The position numbers were made by a program, and so were the translations under genes. DNA of 64,000 nt from Paenibacillus uliginis N3/975 (lineage in GTDB: Bacteria; Bacillota; Bacilli; Paenibacillales; Paenibacillaceae). The notes under the pieces were generated by a model. The model was given only the letters and a program-made list of their open reading frames with translations. It was not told where the DNA came from and made no database searches. The stretch covers positions 1,763,487 to 1,827,486 of the forward strand of contig NZ_LT840184.1 in assembly GCF_900177425.1 (NCBI RefSeq). The letters run 5' to 3'. Shown in pieces: positions 33,289 to 42,115 of this stretch (the stretch's first letter is position 1; the number at the start of each line of letters is the position of its first letter).

Positions 33289-34512
33289 ATGAATAAGAAA
33301 ACGGAGCAATACGATGTTGTCATCATCGGCGGAGGAGCAGCAGGTTTGACTGCTGGTATTTACTGTGGACGTGCAAGACTGAGAACACTTTTATTGGAAA
33401 AATCTCTGGTAGGCGGACTCGCAACGTATACCAATGAAATAGAAAATTATCCTGGCTTTCCGGAAGGAACGACAGGTACGGAGCTCATGGGACTGTTTCA
33501 TAAGCAGGCCAAAAAATTCGGCGTGGACTTTAAAATGACCGATGTCAAAGCGGTAAGTGTAACTGAGGATAAAAAAATAGTCGAAACCTTCCGGACGAAT
33601 TATGAGTGCAAGGCGATCATCATTGCCTCGGGCGGTAAACCAAGGGTTACCGGTGCAACGAATGAGGATCAATTTTTATATGATAAAGGGATTTCTTTCT
33701 GTGCAACATGTGATGCGGCAGCCAATACAGGTAAAACCGTGATGGTTATTGGAAGCGGGGATGCGGCGATTGAAGAAGGGATGTTCCTGACCAAGTTCGC
33801 AGATAAAGTGATTGTGTCTGTCATGCATGATCATGGCAAAATGGATTGTAATGAAATCGCAAAAACCGAGGCGCTGGAAAATCCTAAAATGGAATTCATC
33901 TGGAATACGGTGGTGGATTCTTTTGAAGGGGAAGGTCATCTGGATAGTGTTGTACTTAAAAACTTAAAAACCAATGAACGGCAACCCGTCAAGGTTGATT
34001 CCTGCTTCTTGTTTATCGGATACACACCGAATACGGAAATACTAACCGGCGTCGTGGATATGAACCGGAACGGATATGTTCTTGTTAATGAAAAAATGGA
34101 AACGAACATACCTGGTGTTTTTGCGGCAGGAGATGTATGTGATAAGTTTCTTAAGCAAGTTGCTACTGCGGTTGGTGATGGTGCAATTGCAGGATATGGT
34201 GCAGAAAAGTATATTTCTGAATGTGAAATTTATGAGAACCAGATTCAGAATCATGGTCATCCTTCGGTTGTGTATTTGTGGAACGCTACGGATGCCGCAT
34301 GTCGTGAATTGTTGCCCGTTATCGAAAAATTTGAGCAATCCCATTCGTCAGAAGTACGGGTTACGAAAGTGGATGTATATAAATCGCCCGGACTTGCTGC
34401 CAAGTTAAGCGTAGATTCTGTACCATCCATCGTCTATCTAGCTGACGGGAAAATTCAATCTGTAATCTCCGAAAATATAAATGAGGACGCTTTAAATCGA
34501 CTTTTATCATAA
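33289..34512 (+). CDS. Thioredoxin reductase-like flavoprotein with C-terminal thioredoxin-fold domain
   Basis: A 407-residue protein. The TrxB part (1-305) has the FAD motif 'DVVIIGGGAAGLTAGIYCGR', the redox pair 'ISFCATCDAAANTGKT', the NADPH-site 'VMVIGSGDAAIEEGMFLTK' and the late 'GVFAAGDVCDKFLKQVATAV'. The C-terminal 90 residues form a thioredoxin-like fold ('PSVVYLWNATDAACRELLPV') in which the CxxC is replaced by NATDAAC, so one Cys remains. 'LSVDSVPSIVYLADGKIQ' is the cis-Pro loop. It closes the sulfur operon, so it probably reduces persulfide or thiosulfonate on the TusA partner rather than thioredoxin. ATG 33289 follows AGAGGGG. Confidence 0.87.
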   Translation: MNKKTEQYDVVIIGGGAAGLTAGIYCGRARLRTLLLEKSLVGGLATYTNEIENYPGFPEGTTGTELMGLFHKQAKKFGVDFKMTDVKAVSVTEDKKIVETFRTNYECKAIIIASGGKPRVTGATNEDQFLYDKGISFCATCDAAANTGKTVMVIGSGDAAIEEGMFLTKFADKVIVSVMHDHGKMDCNEIAKTEALENPKMEFIWNTVVDSFEGEGHLDSVVLKNLKTNERQPVKVDSCFLFIGYTPNTEILTGVVDMNRNGYVLVNEKMETNIPGVFAAGDVCDKFLKQVATAVGDGAIAGYGAEKYISECEIYENQIQNHGHPSVVYLWNATDAACRELLPVIEKFEQSHSSEVRVTKVDVYKSPGLAAKLSVDSVPSIVYLADGKIQSVISENINEDALNRLLS

Positions 34513-34532
34513 ATCTTATGTTTGGGTAGCGA

Positions 34533-34561
34533 AGCCTTTCCGGAATCGGAAGGGCTTTTTT
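34533..34561 (+). terminator. Rho-independent terminator of the sulfur operon
   Basis: AGCCTTTCC-GGAATC-GGAAGGGCT followed by TTTTTTG, 21 bases after the reductase stop. Confidence 0.85.
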
Positions 34562-34645
34562 GTTGTATAGTTTCTAGTCTTACATCTAGTGATTATCAGA
34601 TATATAATCATGGAAGAATGAAAGAGGAGTAAGGGAGTGAGAGGT

Positions 34646-35212
34646 ATGGCGATCTATATCGCGTTATTACGAGGGATTAACGTAGGCGGTAAGAATATGA
34701 TCAAGATGGCTGAATTGAAAAAAATGTGTGAAGCTTTGGGTCTGAATCGAGTTCAGACGTATATTCAAAGCGGAAATGTTCTTTTCGAATCAACAGAAGA
34801 GGAGAGCACACTGCGGAAGATTATAGAGAATGAGATAGAAGCCGTGTTTGGATTTTCAGTCAACGTTATTATAAGAACTTCTGAGGAATTGAAAAAGATT
34901 GTCGCGGATAACCCTTTTTCAGAAGAAGAAGTTGCCGCAGCGGAAGCTTCGTCAGTGGGAGAGTGCTTATACGTCTCATTGCTGCAGGAAGAACCATCAT
35001 CGGAAGGGATAGAAAAGCTAAGGGTTTATCAAAGCGATAACGAAGAGTTCCGGATAAATGGGCGAGAGGTATTTCTGTTATTTGGCCATAGCGTACGCAA
35101 TTCCAAACTTGCAAACAATCTTCATAAGTTAAATGTCCCGGCGACGGTTCGCAACTGGAAAACAATTAACAAGCTCGTCACGCTAGCAAGTGCCATGGAG
35201 GAATCTCGGTGA
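34646..35212 (+). CDS. DUF1697 family protein
   Basis: A 188-residue protein with the DUF1697 signature: 'IYIALLRGINVGGKNMIKMA' at the start, 'LNRVQTYIQSGNVLFEST' near residue 37, and 'HSVRNSKLANNLHKLNVPAT' then 'VRNWKTINKL' near the C-terminus. The family is widespread and its function unknown; the surface suggests nucleic-acid or nucleotide binding. ATG 34646 follows AAGGGAG at eight bases; a GTG at 34637 is an alternative. Confidence 0.88.
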   Translation: MAIYIALLRGINVGGKNMIKMAELKKMCEALGLNRVQTYIQSGNVLFESTEEESTLRKIIENEIEAVFGFSVNVIIRTSEELKKIVADNPFSEEEVAAAEASSVGECLYVSLLQEEPSSEGIEKLRVYQSDNEEFRINGREVFLLFGHSVRNSKLANNLHKLNVPATVRNWKTINKLVTLASAMEESR

Positions 35213-35218
35213 AATGAA

Positions 35219-35293
35219 AATCCCCTTTTCGGTTAACAACCTCAAGGACATCTGAGCAGATGTGTCCTTGAAGTTGTCAGCCTCGAGGGGATT
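35219..35293. terminator. Bidirectional terminator, cruciform-like
   Basis: Outer arms AATCCCCT and AGGGGATT, inner arms CAACCTCAAGGACATCT and AGATGTGTCCTTGAAGTTG with a GAGC loop. It separates the convergent DUF1697 and isomerase genes. Confidence 0.75.
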
Positions 35294-35323
35294 GTTAGTA
35301 TCATTTATGGATGATGGAGTGTA

Positions 35324-36184
35324 TTACACTTCGTTCCAAATGCGGTTTACATTGTCGAAAGCAATCTTGGTACCTTTAGTGCACTCTTCCATACCTTCAT
35401 ATTCAATCGACATGTAGCCGTCGTATCCAGACTGCTTCACGATGCGCAATATTTCATACATATCGAGGTCACCCTGTCCTGCAATAGCCCCACGAAGGTA
35501 GTTACCGCTTGTGCTGGTGAACCAGCCTTCCCCTGGGTTACGGTACGATGGACGGATATAGAAATCCTTAATGTGAACCATCGAAGCGTATTTCAAGTTG
35601 TTTTTCACGGCGGATACCGGATTTTCGTCTACACATACGAAGTTGCCGACATCCAGTGTCGTCTTGAAGTTAGGCCGATCTACCGCATGAATCAGAGATT
35701 GTACACGGTCGCTGGCTTGAACATAGTATCCATGATTTTCTACGCTGGTTGTAATGTCATACTGCTTCGCGTGATCGGCAATTCGGCGGCAAGCGTGTGC
35801 GATCCTTTCCAAATCCTTGTTAAAGTTAGCAATGGATGTATCCGGGCGGGAAGCTACATCATGACGCATCAGCTTAGCGCCAAGGCGGTTAACACGATCT
35901 ACTTCGCTTATAACACGGGCAATTTCCGCTTCATACTGCTCTTCCGTTTCTGTGATGAAGTTAGCCCCAATTGCGTAATTGGAAATATCAATGCCTACAG
36001 ATTTGGCCTTCTCTACGATTTGCTCTTCGAGTTCGGGATTCACATCAAAGTCGAAACCGAGTTTTGGCACAATTTCAATATGCTGGGCACCAATCTCGGC
36101 TGTCCACTCAATCACTTCCGCGATGCTCATTTTTTCCGCATGCATGGCTTGAAATAAACTATAAGAACTAATTCCTAACTTCAT
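35324..36184 (-). CDS. Sugar phosphate isomerase/epimerase, TIM-barrel (AP endonuclease 2-like)
   Basis: A 286-residue xylose-isomerase-like TIM barrel: 'WTAEIGAQHIEIVPKLGFDF', 'ITTSVENHGYYVQASDRVQS', 'FKTTLDVGNFVCVDENP' and 'YDGYMSIEYEGMEECTKGTK'. The Glu, Asp, His and Glu metal ligands of the family are all in place. It is the last gene of a three-gene - strand operon with another barrel isomerase and a Gfo/Idh dehydrogenase, so the pathway likely handles inositol-like or rare sugars. Confidence 0.87.
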   Translation of the reverse strand: MKLGISSYSLFQAMHAEKMSIAEVIEWTAEIGAQHIEIVPKLGFDFDVNPELEEQIVEKAKSVGIDISNYAIGANFITETEEQYEAEIARVISEVDRVNRLGAKLMRHDVASRPDTSIANFNKDLERIAHACRRIADHAKQYDITTSVENHGYYVQASDRVQSLIHAVDRPNFKTTLDVGNFVCVDENPVSAVKNNLKYASMVHIKDFYIRPSYRNPGEGWFTSTSGNYLRGAIAGQGDLDMYEILRIVKQSGYDGYMSIEYEGMEECTKGTKIAFDNVNRIWNEV

Positions 36185-36215
36185 GCTGATTGCTCCCTTC
36201 AGATGTTAGTTTCAT

Positions 36216-37094
36216 TTAGCCTCGATAAGATTTGATGAAATCAACGGCTTTACGGATATCTTGTTCCGGATTGCTGCCGACTTCTCTTTCGATGGTTAAG
36301 TAGCCGCCATACCCGATTTCTTGAAGTGCTGCAAAATAGGCTGGAAAATCCACTTTTCCCTCACCCAGCGGTACTTCTTCAAATGCGGCACCGGAGGCTG
36401 CCATCTCGGCAATCTTCTCGTGATCCATCGCTCCGTATCCGAGAAAACCGTATACGTCTCTAGGATCAACCGGGCGAATACGCTTTCCGTCCTTGACATG
36501 GGTGTGAACCAGATAATCTTTCAACAGCTTAACGCCTTCTACAGGATCATCGCCTGTAACCATAACCATGTTGGCAGGGTCAAAGTTGACTGAGACGCCG
36601 TTCGTGCTCAGCGTATCCAGGAAACTTTTCAAATGTGCAGCCGGTTCTGGTCCAGTCTCAATGGCGAAGTAGGCATTCATGCTCTTTGCATATATACCAA
36701 GTTCGTCACAAGCCCGCTGCATGGCGTCATAAATACGGCCGCTTCTATCGTCAGGAACGATACCGATATGAGTGGTCACGACGGAACTGCCAAGTTCTAC
36801 AGCCAGATCAAGGATGCGCTTGGATTTTTCTATTTTCTCAGGGTTAGCTTCAGCATCCTGGAAGCCATGTCCAGCCAAGTCACCGCAAAGAGCAGAAATC
36901 TCTAGTCCTAGTCCGTCAATGTAGCTGAGAAGTTCTTTGCGTTTGGTTGGCGAAAGGGTTGCAGGATCCATCTCGCCGGATACGGCGTAGATTTGAACGC
37001 CATCGGCTCCAACTTCTTTTGCTTTTTTTAGGCCTTCCATAACGCCTACTCCGAAGCTATCTACAATAACACCAATTTTGTTATTCAAATTCAT
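36216..37094 (-). CDS. Sugar phosphate isomerase/epimerase, TIM-barrel (second)
   Basis: A 292-residue relative of the neighbouring protein: 'GADGVQIYAVSGEMDPATLS', 'SSVVTTHIGIVPDDRSG', 'AYFAIETGPEPAAHLKSFLD' and 'GVSVNFDPANMVMVTGDDPV', with the late 'YGGYLTIEREVGSNPEQDI'. The metal ligands are kept. The two barrels differ enough to catalyse different steps. It lies 31 bases upstream of 36184 in the operon and has TAGGAGG ahead of the ATG. Confidence 0.87.
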   Translation of the reverse strand: MNLNNKIGVIVDSFGVGVMEGLKKAKEVGADGVQIYAVSGEMDPATLSPTKRKELLSYIDGLGLEISALCGDLAGHGFQDAEANPEKIEKSKRILDLAVELGSSVVTTHIGIVPDDRSGRIYDAMQRACDELGIYAKSMNAYFAIETGPEPAAHLKSFLDTLSTNGVSVNFDPANMVMVTGDDPVEGVKLLKDYLVHTHVKDGKRIRPVDPRDVYGFLGYGAMDHEKIAEMAASGAAFEEVPLGEGKVDFPAYFAALQEIGYGGYLTIEREVGSNPEQDIRKAVDFIKSYRG

Positions 37095-37154
37095 AACGGC
37101 TTTAGCCTCCTAAGTATAAGAGATAGTGTGAATTACTTCGTGATCAAAAGTCGA

Positions 37155-38213
37155 CTAGAAGTGGATTTCGATTCCTTCTGCGGCGGACTTATACACAGCG
37201 TTCAGGATTTTTATCATTTCCACTCCGTCTTCTACAGGGCAGTTGGTTTCGATGATTCCGAGACAGCTATCGACAAAGTGATTGATCTCATTATTGAAGG
37301 CTCCTTGGAAATCAAAGCCCGGTGATGTGATCTGAGGATCAATATTAATGATCGTGTTATGACGTTCTGTAACGATAGACAGCTCCGGCTCAATTTCAGC
37401 GCCACCTTTGTCACCATAAATGTTAATTTGACTGGATTCTTTTTTGGCATGAAGAGAGAAGCTTACATCAACCATAATGGATGCTCCATTCTCAAAACGA
37501 ATGAGTGCATTCGCCATATCTTCAACCGTATTGAAAGATGCGTCATAATCTGCAGCTTGATAGAAGTCAAAATGTTCAATATTAGAGCGGTTTCCAAGCT
37601 TGTTGTATGTATTACCGCTTACGGATTTCACTTTAGGTCTGCCCATCAGATACCAGCAGAGGTCAATGACGTGCACCCCGATATCAATCAATGGTCCTCC
37701 GCCAGAACGTTCTTTATCAGCGAACCATCCACCCGGATTGCCGAGACGACGGATCAAGCTGGCTTTAGCAAAATAAATTTCCCCGAGATCGCCTGCATCG
37801 ATAAACTTCTTCAGTACAGAAATGTTGGACGCATGACGGCGCACATAACCAACCTGAAGGAATTTGCCTGTTTCACGTACAGCTTGCTCAACTTGAAGAG
37901 CTTCATCTACTGTTTTGCACAACGGCTTCTCACACAGAACGTTTTTGCCTGCACGAAGCGCAGCGATACTGATTTCGGCATGGGTATTGTTCCAGGTACA
38001 AACGCTGACTGCATCTACTTCGGTGTTTGCCAGCAGCTCATGATAATCGGTGTATACGTGAGAAGCGTTATATTTTTCAGCCTTTTCGCGGGCTCTGTCC
38101 TCTTTCAAATCACAGACAGCAACCACCTGCACATTAGGATTATTTTGATAAGCTTGGAAATGACATTCAGAGATCGAGCCGCAGCCAATTACACCAATTT
38201 TCACTTTGCTCAT
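37155..38213 (-). CDS. Gfo/Idh/MocA-family oxidoreductase
   Basis: A 352-residue NAD(P)-dependent dehydrogenase, first gene of the - strand operon. The Rossmann motif is 'VKIGVIGCGSISECHFQAYQ', the 'EKP' motif is 'KNVLCEKPLCKTVDEALQ' near residue 95, and 'GPLIDIGVHVIDLCWYLMG' near 175 carries the catalytic His. It likely oxidises a sugar or polyol hydroxyl to a ketone for the two isomerases. Unlike the broken relative at 10829 it is intact. GAGGATG precedes the start codon. Confidence 0.9.
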   Translation of the reverse strand: MSKVKIGVIGCGSISECHFQAYQNNPNVQVVAVCDLKEDRAREKAEKYNASHVYTDYHELLANTEVDAVSVCTWNNTHAEISIAALRAGKNVLCEKPLCKTVDEALQVEQAVRETGKFLQVGYVRRHASNISVLKKFIDAGDLGEIYFAKASLIRRLGNPGGWFADKERSGGGPLIDIGVHVIDLCWYLMGRPKVKSVSGNTYNKLGNRSNIEHFDFYQAADYDASFNTVEDMANALIRFENGASIMVDVSFSLHAKKESSQINIYGDKGGAEIEPELSIVTERHNTIINIDPQITSPGFDFQGAFNNEINHFVDSCLGIIETNCPVEDGVEMIKILNAVYKSAAEGIEIHF

Positions 38214-38345
38214 GTTTACGCTTACATCCTCTCTTTATCTACGCCGTAGAACTGCTATATAATGCGATATTTACAACGCAGATATGTTATATTTATTCAA
38301 GTAAGTACAATTTAACATAGTTGTTTTAAAGGGAGAATGTGCAGG

Positions 38346-39206
38346 ATGACAAAATACATGGATTATATGATCAGTTCTCATCCCATTCGAGTCTTTAACC
38401 CAATGATCGATTCCAGCAAGCAGAAGATCAAGTCGCTGACGGTTATAAATGCGGGTCATTTGCCAGGCAGAACCTTACAGAGAAAGGATGCCAAATTCCA
38501 CAACTGGGCGTTTGTCATGATCACAGGCGGGAGTGGTTATTACCAGGTGAATGGTGGAGAAATACAGAAGGTAGAGGCAGGAAGCTGGTTTTGTCTGTTC
38601 CCCGGCGCATCGTTTGATTATGGACCATATACCGATGGGCACTGGGATGAATATTATTTTACCGTGGACGGTTACAGAGTTATCGAGTGGCTGGAGCACT
38701 GGCTTCCTAATCCGGAAATGATCAAAAAGGCTACATTTGACGATTCACTCATCCATCGGATGGAAATGATGTTTATGCTGATTGATAGTGGAGTTCCCAG
38801 CAATATGGACCGCGCTGCATTAATTTTGGAGGCCTTCCTCTATGATCTCGTATCCCAATCGGACCGCAGCGAGTTGAACAACCGGGAAAGCTTCGTGGTA
38901 AAAGTGATCGACGATATTTCGCAGTCATTATATATGAAGCAGGAACCTGCAGATATGGCTTCGAGACATCATATTTCTGTTTCCACACTCCGCAGAATTG
39001 TTCATGAGTATACCGGTTATCCGCTCAATGAATTTCTGCACCGGCTTAAAGCAGCCGAAGCGAAAAATATTTTGCTCAACACAGAATTGACGGTCAAAGA
39101 GATTGGCGAAGCTCTCGGGTATAAAGACACATTTTATTTCTCTCGAGTGTTCAAACGAATTACCGGTGTCTCTCCAAGGATCTACCGCGATAGGGTCGGG
39201 CAGTAG
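38346..39206 (+). CDS. AraC-family transcriptional regulator
   Basis: About 286 residues. The N-terminal cupin-type sensor domain includes 'WAFVMITGGSGYYQVNGGEI' and 'SWFCLFPGASFDYGPYTDGH'. Two helix-turn-helices follow at the C-terminus: 'ADMASRHHISVSTLRRIVHE' and 'LTVKEIGEALGYKDTFYFSR' then 'VFKRITGVSPRIYRD'. It is divergent from the sugar operon (132-base shared promoter region 38214-38345) and is probably its activator. ATG 38346 has GGGAG ten bases upstream. Confidence 0.88.
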   Translation: MTKYMDYMISSHPIRVFNPMIDSSKQKIKSLTVINAGHLPGRTLQRKDAKFHNWAFVMITGGSGYYQVNGGEIQKVEAGSWFCLFPGASFDYGPYTDGHWDEYYFTVDGYRVIEWLEHWLPNPEMIKKATFDDSLIHRMEMMFMLIDSGVPSNMDRAALILEAFLYDLVSQSDRSELNNRESFVVKVIDDISQSLYMKQEPADMASRHHISVSTLRRIVHEYTGYPLNEFLHRLKAAEAKNILLNTELTVKEIGEALGYKDTFYFSRVFKRITGVSPRIYRDRVGQ

Positions 39207-39277
39207 ACGATAGAATGATTTTTGCTGGATCAGGGCAATGGTTCGTGACTATGTAATAAAGGGATACAGGAGCGAAT

Positions 39278-39313
39278 AAGATCCGACTAAGGTACTATCC
39301 ATGGTCGGGTCTT
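39278..39313 (+). terminator. Hairpin after the AraC gene
   Basis: AAGATCCGAC and GTCGGGTCTT pair across a 16-base loop, followed by TGTTGT. It is a weak terminator; the T-run is interrupted. Confidence 0.45.
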
Positions 39314-39346
39314 GTTGTATATAGTTGGGAGGATAGAGTTCAGAAT

Positions 39347-39841
39347 ATGAATCATTTTAAAGAGATTACAACAAGTAGACTTTTACTAAGAGAGCTAAGT
39401 TTGAGGGACGCGGAGTCGGTCTTTAGACATTTTTCCGATCCAGAGGTAACCCGGTTTATGGATATAGACCCTTGTGAAAAACTTGAAGAAGCCGAGGAGA
39501 TTATCCAATTTCATATGGATGATTCGGGTTGTAGATATGGATTGTTTATCAAGTCGAGTGGTGAGTTAGCAGGAACTTGCGGATATCATTGTTGGGTGAA
39601 AGAAGTTCCTTCGAGAGCTGAAATCGGATTTGATCTGTCTAGTTCATATTGGGGACAGGGTTTCATGCAGGAAGCCCTCGTTGAAATTCTGAAACTTGGA
39701 TTTGATGACATGCAGCTTGATATCATCGAAGCCACTGTTGAACAAGACAATATCCGATCTCAGAAACTATTGACTAAAATGAATTTTACAAGAGAAGAGG
39801 AACTAAGAGACGGCCTTTACTACTATACTTTAAAAAAATAG
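39347..39841 (+). CDS. GNAT acetyltransferase, RimJ/RimL type
   Basis: A 164-residue paralogue in layout of the 8157 protein: 'ITTSRLLLRELSLRDAESVF', 'FSDPEVTRFMDIDPCEKLEE', 'RAEIGFDLSSSYWGQGFMQE' and 'NIRSQKLLTKMNFTREEE'. It is shorter at the C-terminus and has no neighbour in an operon. GGGAGG lies upstream. Target unknown. Confidence 0.87.
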   Translation: MNHFKEITTSRLLLRELSLRDAESVFRHFSDPEVTRFMDIDPCEKLEEAEEIIQFHMDDSGCRYGLFIKSSGELAGTCGYHCWVKEVPSRAEIGFDLSSSYWGQGFMQEALVEILKLGFDDMQLDIIEATVEQDNIRSQKLLTKMNFTREEELRDGLYYYTLKK

Positions 39842-39893
39842 ACGGAACTGAGTAATCCAGTTGGTGAAGCAAGAAAGGAAAGGAGGTTAGCAT

Positions 39894-40010
39894 ATGATTA
39901 AAGGAATTATCTTTGATCTGGATGGTACCTTACTTGATCGAGACAGGTCATTAAAGGGATTTTGTAGGAAATCAATATGATAGAATTACAGGTCTTACAA
40001 GGCACGAATA
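39894..40010 (+). pseudogene. HAD hydrolase 5' remnant
   Basis: AAGGAGG and an ATG start 'MIKGIIFDLDGTLLDRDRSL', the perfect N-terminus of a HAD phosphatase with motif I, then 'KGFCRKSI' and a stop at 39978. In a neighbouring frame 'QYDRITGLTRHE' continues what relatives have after this point, followed by a further stop. The rest of the gene is deleted. The ribosome site and start are still perfect, so a 28-residue peptide is probably still made. Confidence 0.75.
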
Positions 40011-40100
40011 GAGGGAAACTACACATAAATTGATAATAATATCCCAGAGAATACATCATGGGGAAATGTTATATTATACCTATAAAAAGGGGCGAAAAAG

Positions 40101-40559
40101 ATGAGTGAGTTGTTCATTGTCAGAGAAGCTACGATTGAAGATTTAGACGGGATAGCTGTTTTATTTAATCATTATCGAACATTTTACAAGCAAGATTCTG
40201 ATCTGGAGGGTGCCAAGGCATATCTGAGTGAACGATTTGAACAGCGAGAGTCCGTTATATTTACGATCATCGACAAGTCATCGGATCAATATGCCGCATT
40301 TACGCAGCTGTATCCTTCTTTCTCATCTATATCCATGCAGAGATCTTGGATTCTGAATGATCTGTATGTACATGAGGATTACCGCAAGCAAGGAGTAGCG
40401 CAATTATTGTTAGATGCAGCCAAAAGCTATGCCCAAGAAACGAAATCGAAGGGTCTATCTCTTTCTACAGCAGCAGATAACGTTATAGCACAGAGACTAT
40501 ATGAGAGAAATGGATATGTGAAGGACGAGGAATTTTTCCATTATGATTTAAATGTATAG
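40101..40559 (+). CDS. GNAT family N-acetyltransferase
   Basis: A 152-residue acetyltransferase: 'IVREATIEDLDGIAVLFNHY' at the start, 'SWILNDLYVHEDYRKQGVAQ' then 'LLLDAAKSYA' at the acetyl-CoA site, and 'NVIAQRLYERNGYVKDEEFF' near the end. This is a common stand-alone subfamily. GGGGCG-type ribosome site. A PPOX-class gene follows after 34 bases. Confidence 0.88.
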   Translation: MSELFIVREATIEDLDGIAVLFNHYRTFYKQDSDLEGAKAYLSERFEQRESVIFTIIDKSSDQYAAFTQLYPSFSSISMQRSWILNDLYVHEDYRKQGVAQLLLDAAKSYAQETKSKGLSLSTAADNVIAQRLYERNGYVKDEEFFHYDLNV

Positions 40560-40593
40560 ACGGGATAAAAAGTAATAGAGGAGGATAACGAAT

Positions 40594-41223
40594 ATGCATC
40601 AACCATTTCATGAGAATGAGAGAATAACGAGTGAGGAAGAGCTTCGGGAAATGTTAGGTTACCCAAGTCCACTGGTCGTGAAAAAAACGATCGATCACAT
40701 TGACAGTCATGCGATGAACTTTATTCGGCAATCGCCAATCATTTTTATATCCACCTCAGATGTTTCAGGGGCTTGCGACGTTTCTCCGCGTGGTGACGCC
40801 GCCGGATTTGTCCATATGATCGACAGTAAGCATCTGGTTATTCCTGAACGACCGGGAAACCGCCGCATGGATTCTATATTAAACATTCTAAGTAATCCTT
40901 ACATCGGAATTGTATTTGTGATTCCACAGATTGAAGAAACATTAAGGGTCAATGGGAAGGCATGTGTTACTAAAGATAAAAATATTTTGGAGTCCATGAT
41001 GGCAAACGGAAAAATACCATCAGTCGGAATCGGTGTAACGGTGGAGGAATGCTACATACACTGTGCTAAGTCTTTCAAAAGATCAAAGCTATGGGATCAC
41101 GAAAGCTGGCCAGATCGAAGTACATTACCTAAGCCTTCAGAAATCTTGGCAGCCCATACTGGAGCAAGAGAAGAGGATGTCCGGAAGTCGTTGAAGGAAT
41201 CTTACGAGAAGAGATTGTACTAA
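40594..41223 (+). CDS. PPOX-class FMN-binding split-barrel protein (MSMEG_1061 type)
   Basis: A 209-residue pyridoxamine-phosphate-oxidase-fold protein. It has 'HAMNFIRQSPIIFISTSDVS', 'CDVSPRGDAAGFVHMIDSKH' near residue 70, 'RRMDSILNILSNPYIGIVFV' and 'EETLRVNGKACVTKD'. This set matches the MSMEG_1061-type subfamily, which binds FMN or F420. It is not a true PNPOx, so no link to the B6 cluster at 54 kb should be assumed. AGAGGAGG site upstream. Confidence 0.86.
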   Translation: MHQPFHENERITSEEELREMLGYPSPLVVKKTIDHIDSHAMNFIRQSPIIFISTSDVSGACDVSPRGDAAGFVHMIDSKHLVIPERPGNRRMDSILNILSNPYIGIVFVIPQIEETLRVNGKACVTKDKNILESMMANGKIPSVGIGVTVEECYIHCAKSFKRSKLWDHESWPDRSTLPKPSEILAAHTGAREEDVRKSLKESYEKRLY

Positions 41224-41381
41224 GTTTGGAGGAGCATTTTGAACAACAAAGAGCAATCAACCTGTTTCTTAGTACTATTGATGATGAAGAAAATAACCTG
41301 AAGAAGTGGTCCGAGTAGTAAAGGAGTATATAAGTACAGTAGTCTGAGGAAATACAATCACAACATAAGGGGTAGATACTA

Positions 41382-42089
41382 TTGTCATTTCTAAATGTAT
41401 TGGATAAGGGATATGTTCGGCTAGTAAATCATATGGGATCCGATTTGACTGTTGTAAACGCTGCACGAGTTTCTTATGCGAAGGAATCAGATGAACTTAA
41501 CGAAAAAGACATTAAACTCATAAAGTTTCTGGCTAGAGAAGGCCATACGTCGCCATTCAGGCATGTGCTTGTACAGTTTGAAATATATGCTCCATTAATG
41601 GTAGCGAGACAGTGGTGGAAATATGTGATTGGCTCGGCTCATTTTGAAGGTACCGGTGATAGTTTTGAGGCTTGGAATGAATCAAGTCGGAGATATATTA
41701 CGGAGGAACCAACATTTTATATTCCGGCATCAGGAGAATGGAGAAGCAAACCGGAAAATTCTAAACAAGGCAGTGGAGAAATTCTAGATGAAACGGTTGG
41801 AATGAAACTTACATCCGAATTGTTAGAATACATAGACTCAGGAATTCAAAAATATGAAGCTGCATTAAACAACGGGGTATGTGCAGAACAAGCTCGGTTG
41901 TTTCTGCCTGCCTATGGAATGTATGTCAGATGGTACTGGACCGCCTCACTTCAGTCCGTGTGCCATTTTCTGAATCAAAGGCTTGAACATGATGCGCAGA
42001 AAGAAATACAGGATTATGCAAAAGCTATATTAGAGCTAATCAAACCACTGTACCCGCATTCAATAGATGAATTAATAGAGCTTGGCTAG
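41382..42089 (+). CDS. thyX: Flavin-dependent thymidylate synthase (ThyX)
   Basis: A 235-residue ThyX, which makes dTMP from dUMP using FAD and methylenetetrahydrofolate. It has 'NAARVSYAKESDELNEKDIK', 'FLAREGHTSPFRHVLVQFEI' and 'CAEQARLFLPAYGMYVRWYW'. The signature RHRx7S is replaced by 'ARQWWKYVIGSAHFEGTGDS' followed by 'FEAWNESSRRYI': the NExSxRY end is kept but the first arginine-histidine-arginine is not, and 12-13 residues are inserted. TTG start with AAGGGG upstream. Found alone among accessory genes, so possibly a transferred or second synthase. Confidence 0.88.
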   Translation: MSFLNVLDKGYVRLVNHMGSDLTVVNAARVSYAKESDELNEKDIKLIKFLAREGHTSPFRHVLVQFEIYAPLMVARQWWKYVIGSAHFEGTGDSFEAWNESSRRYITEEPTFYIPASGEWRSKPENSKQGSGEILDETVGMKLTSELLEYIDSGIQKYEAALNNGVCAEQARLFLPAYGMYVRWYWTASLQSVCHFLNQRLEHDAQKEIQDYAKAILELIKPLYPHSIDELIELG

Positions 42090-42115
42090 AAAAGGCGAAC
42101 CAAAGGAGAACAATC

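Noticed and set aside
35573..38249. Long + strand open frames across the sugar operon
   Set aside because: They are shadows of the three - strand genes, which have family motifs and ribosome sites; the + frames have neither.
40594..41223. Pyridoxamine phosphate oxidase linked to the B6 cluster
   Set aside because: The fold is PPOX-class, but the motifs fit the MSMEG_1061-type subfamily. It lies 13 kb away in another context.
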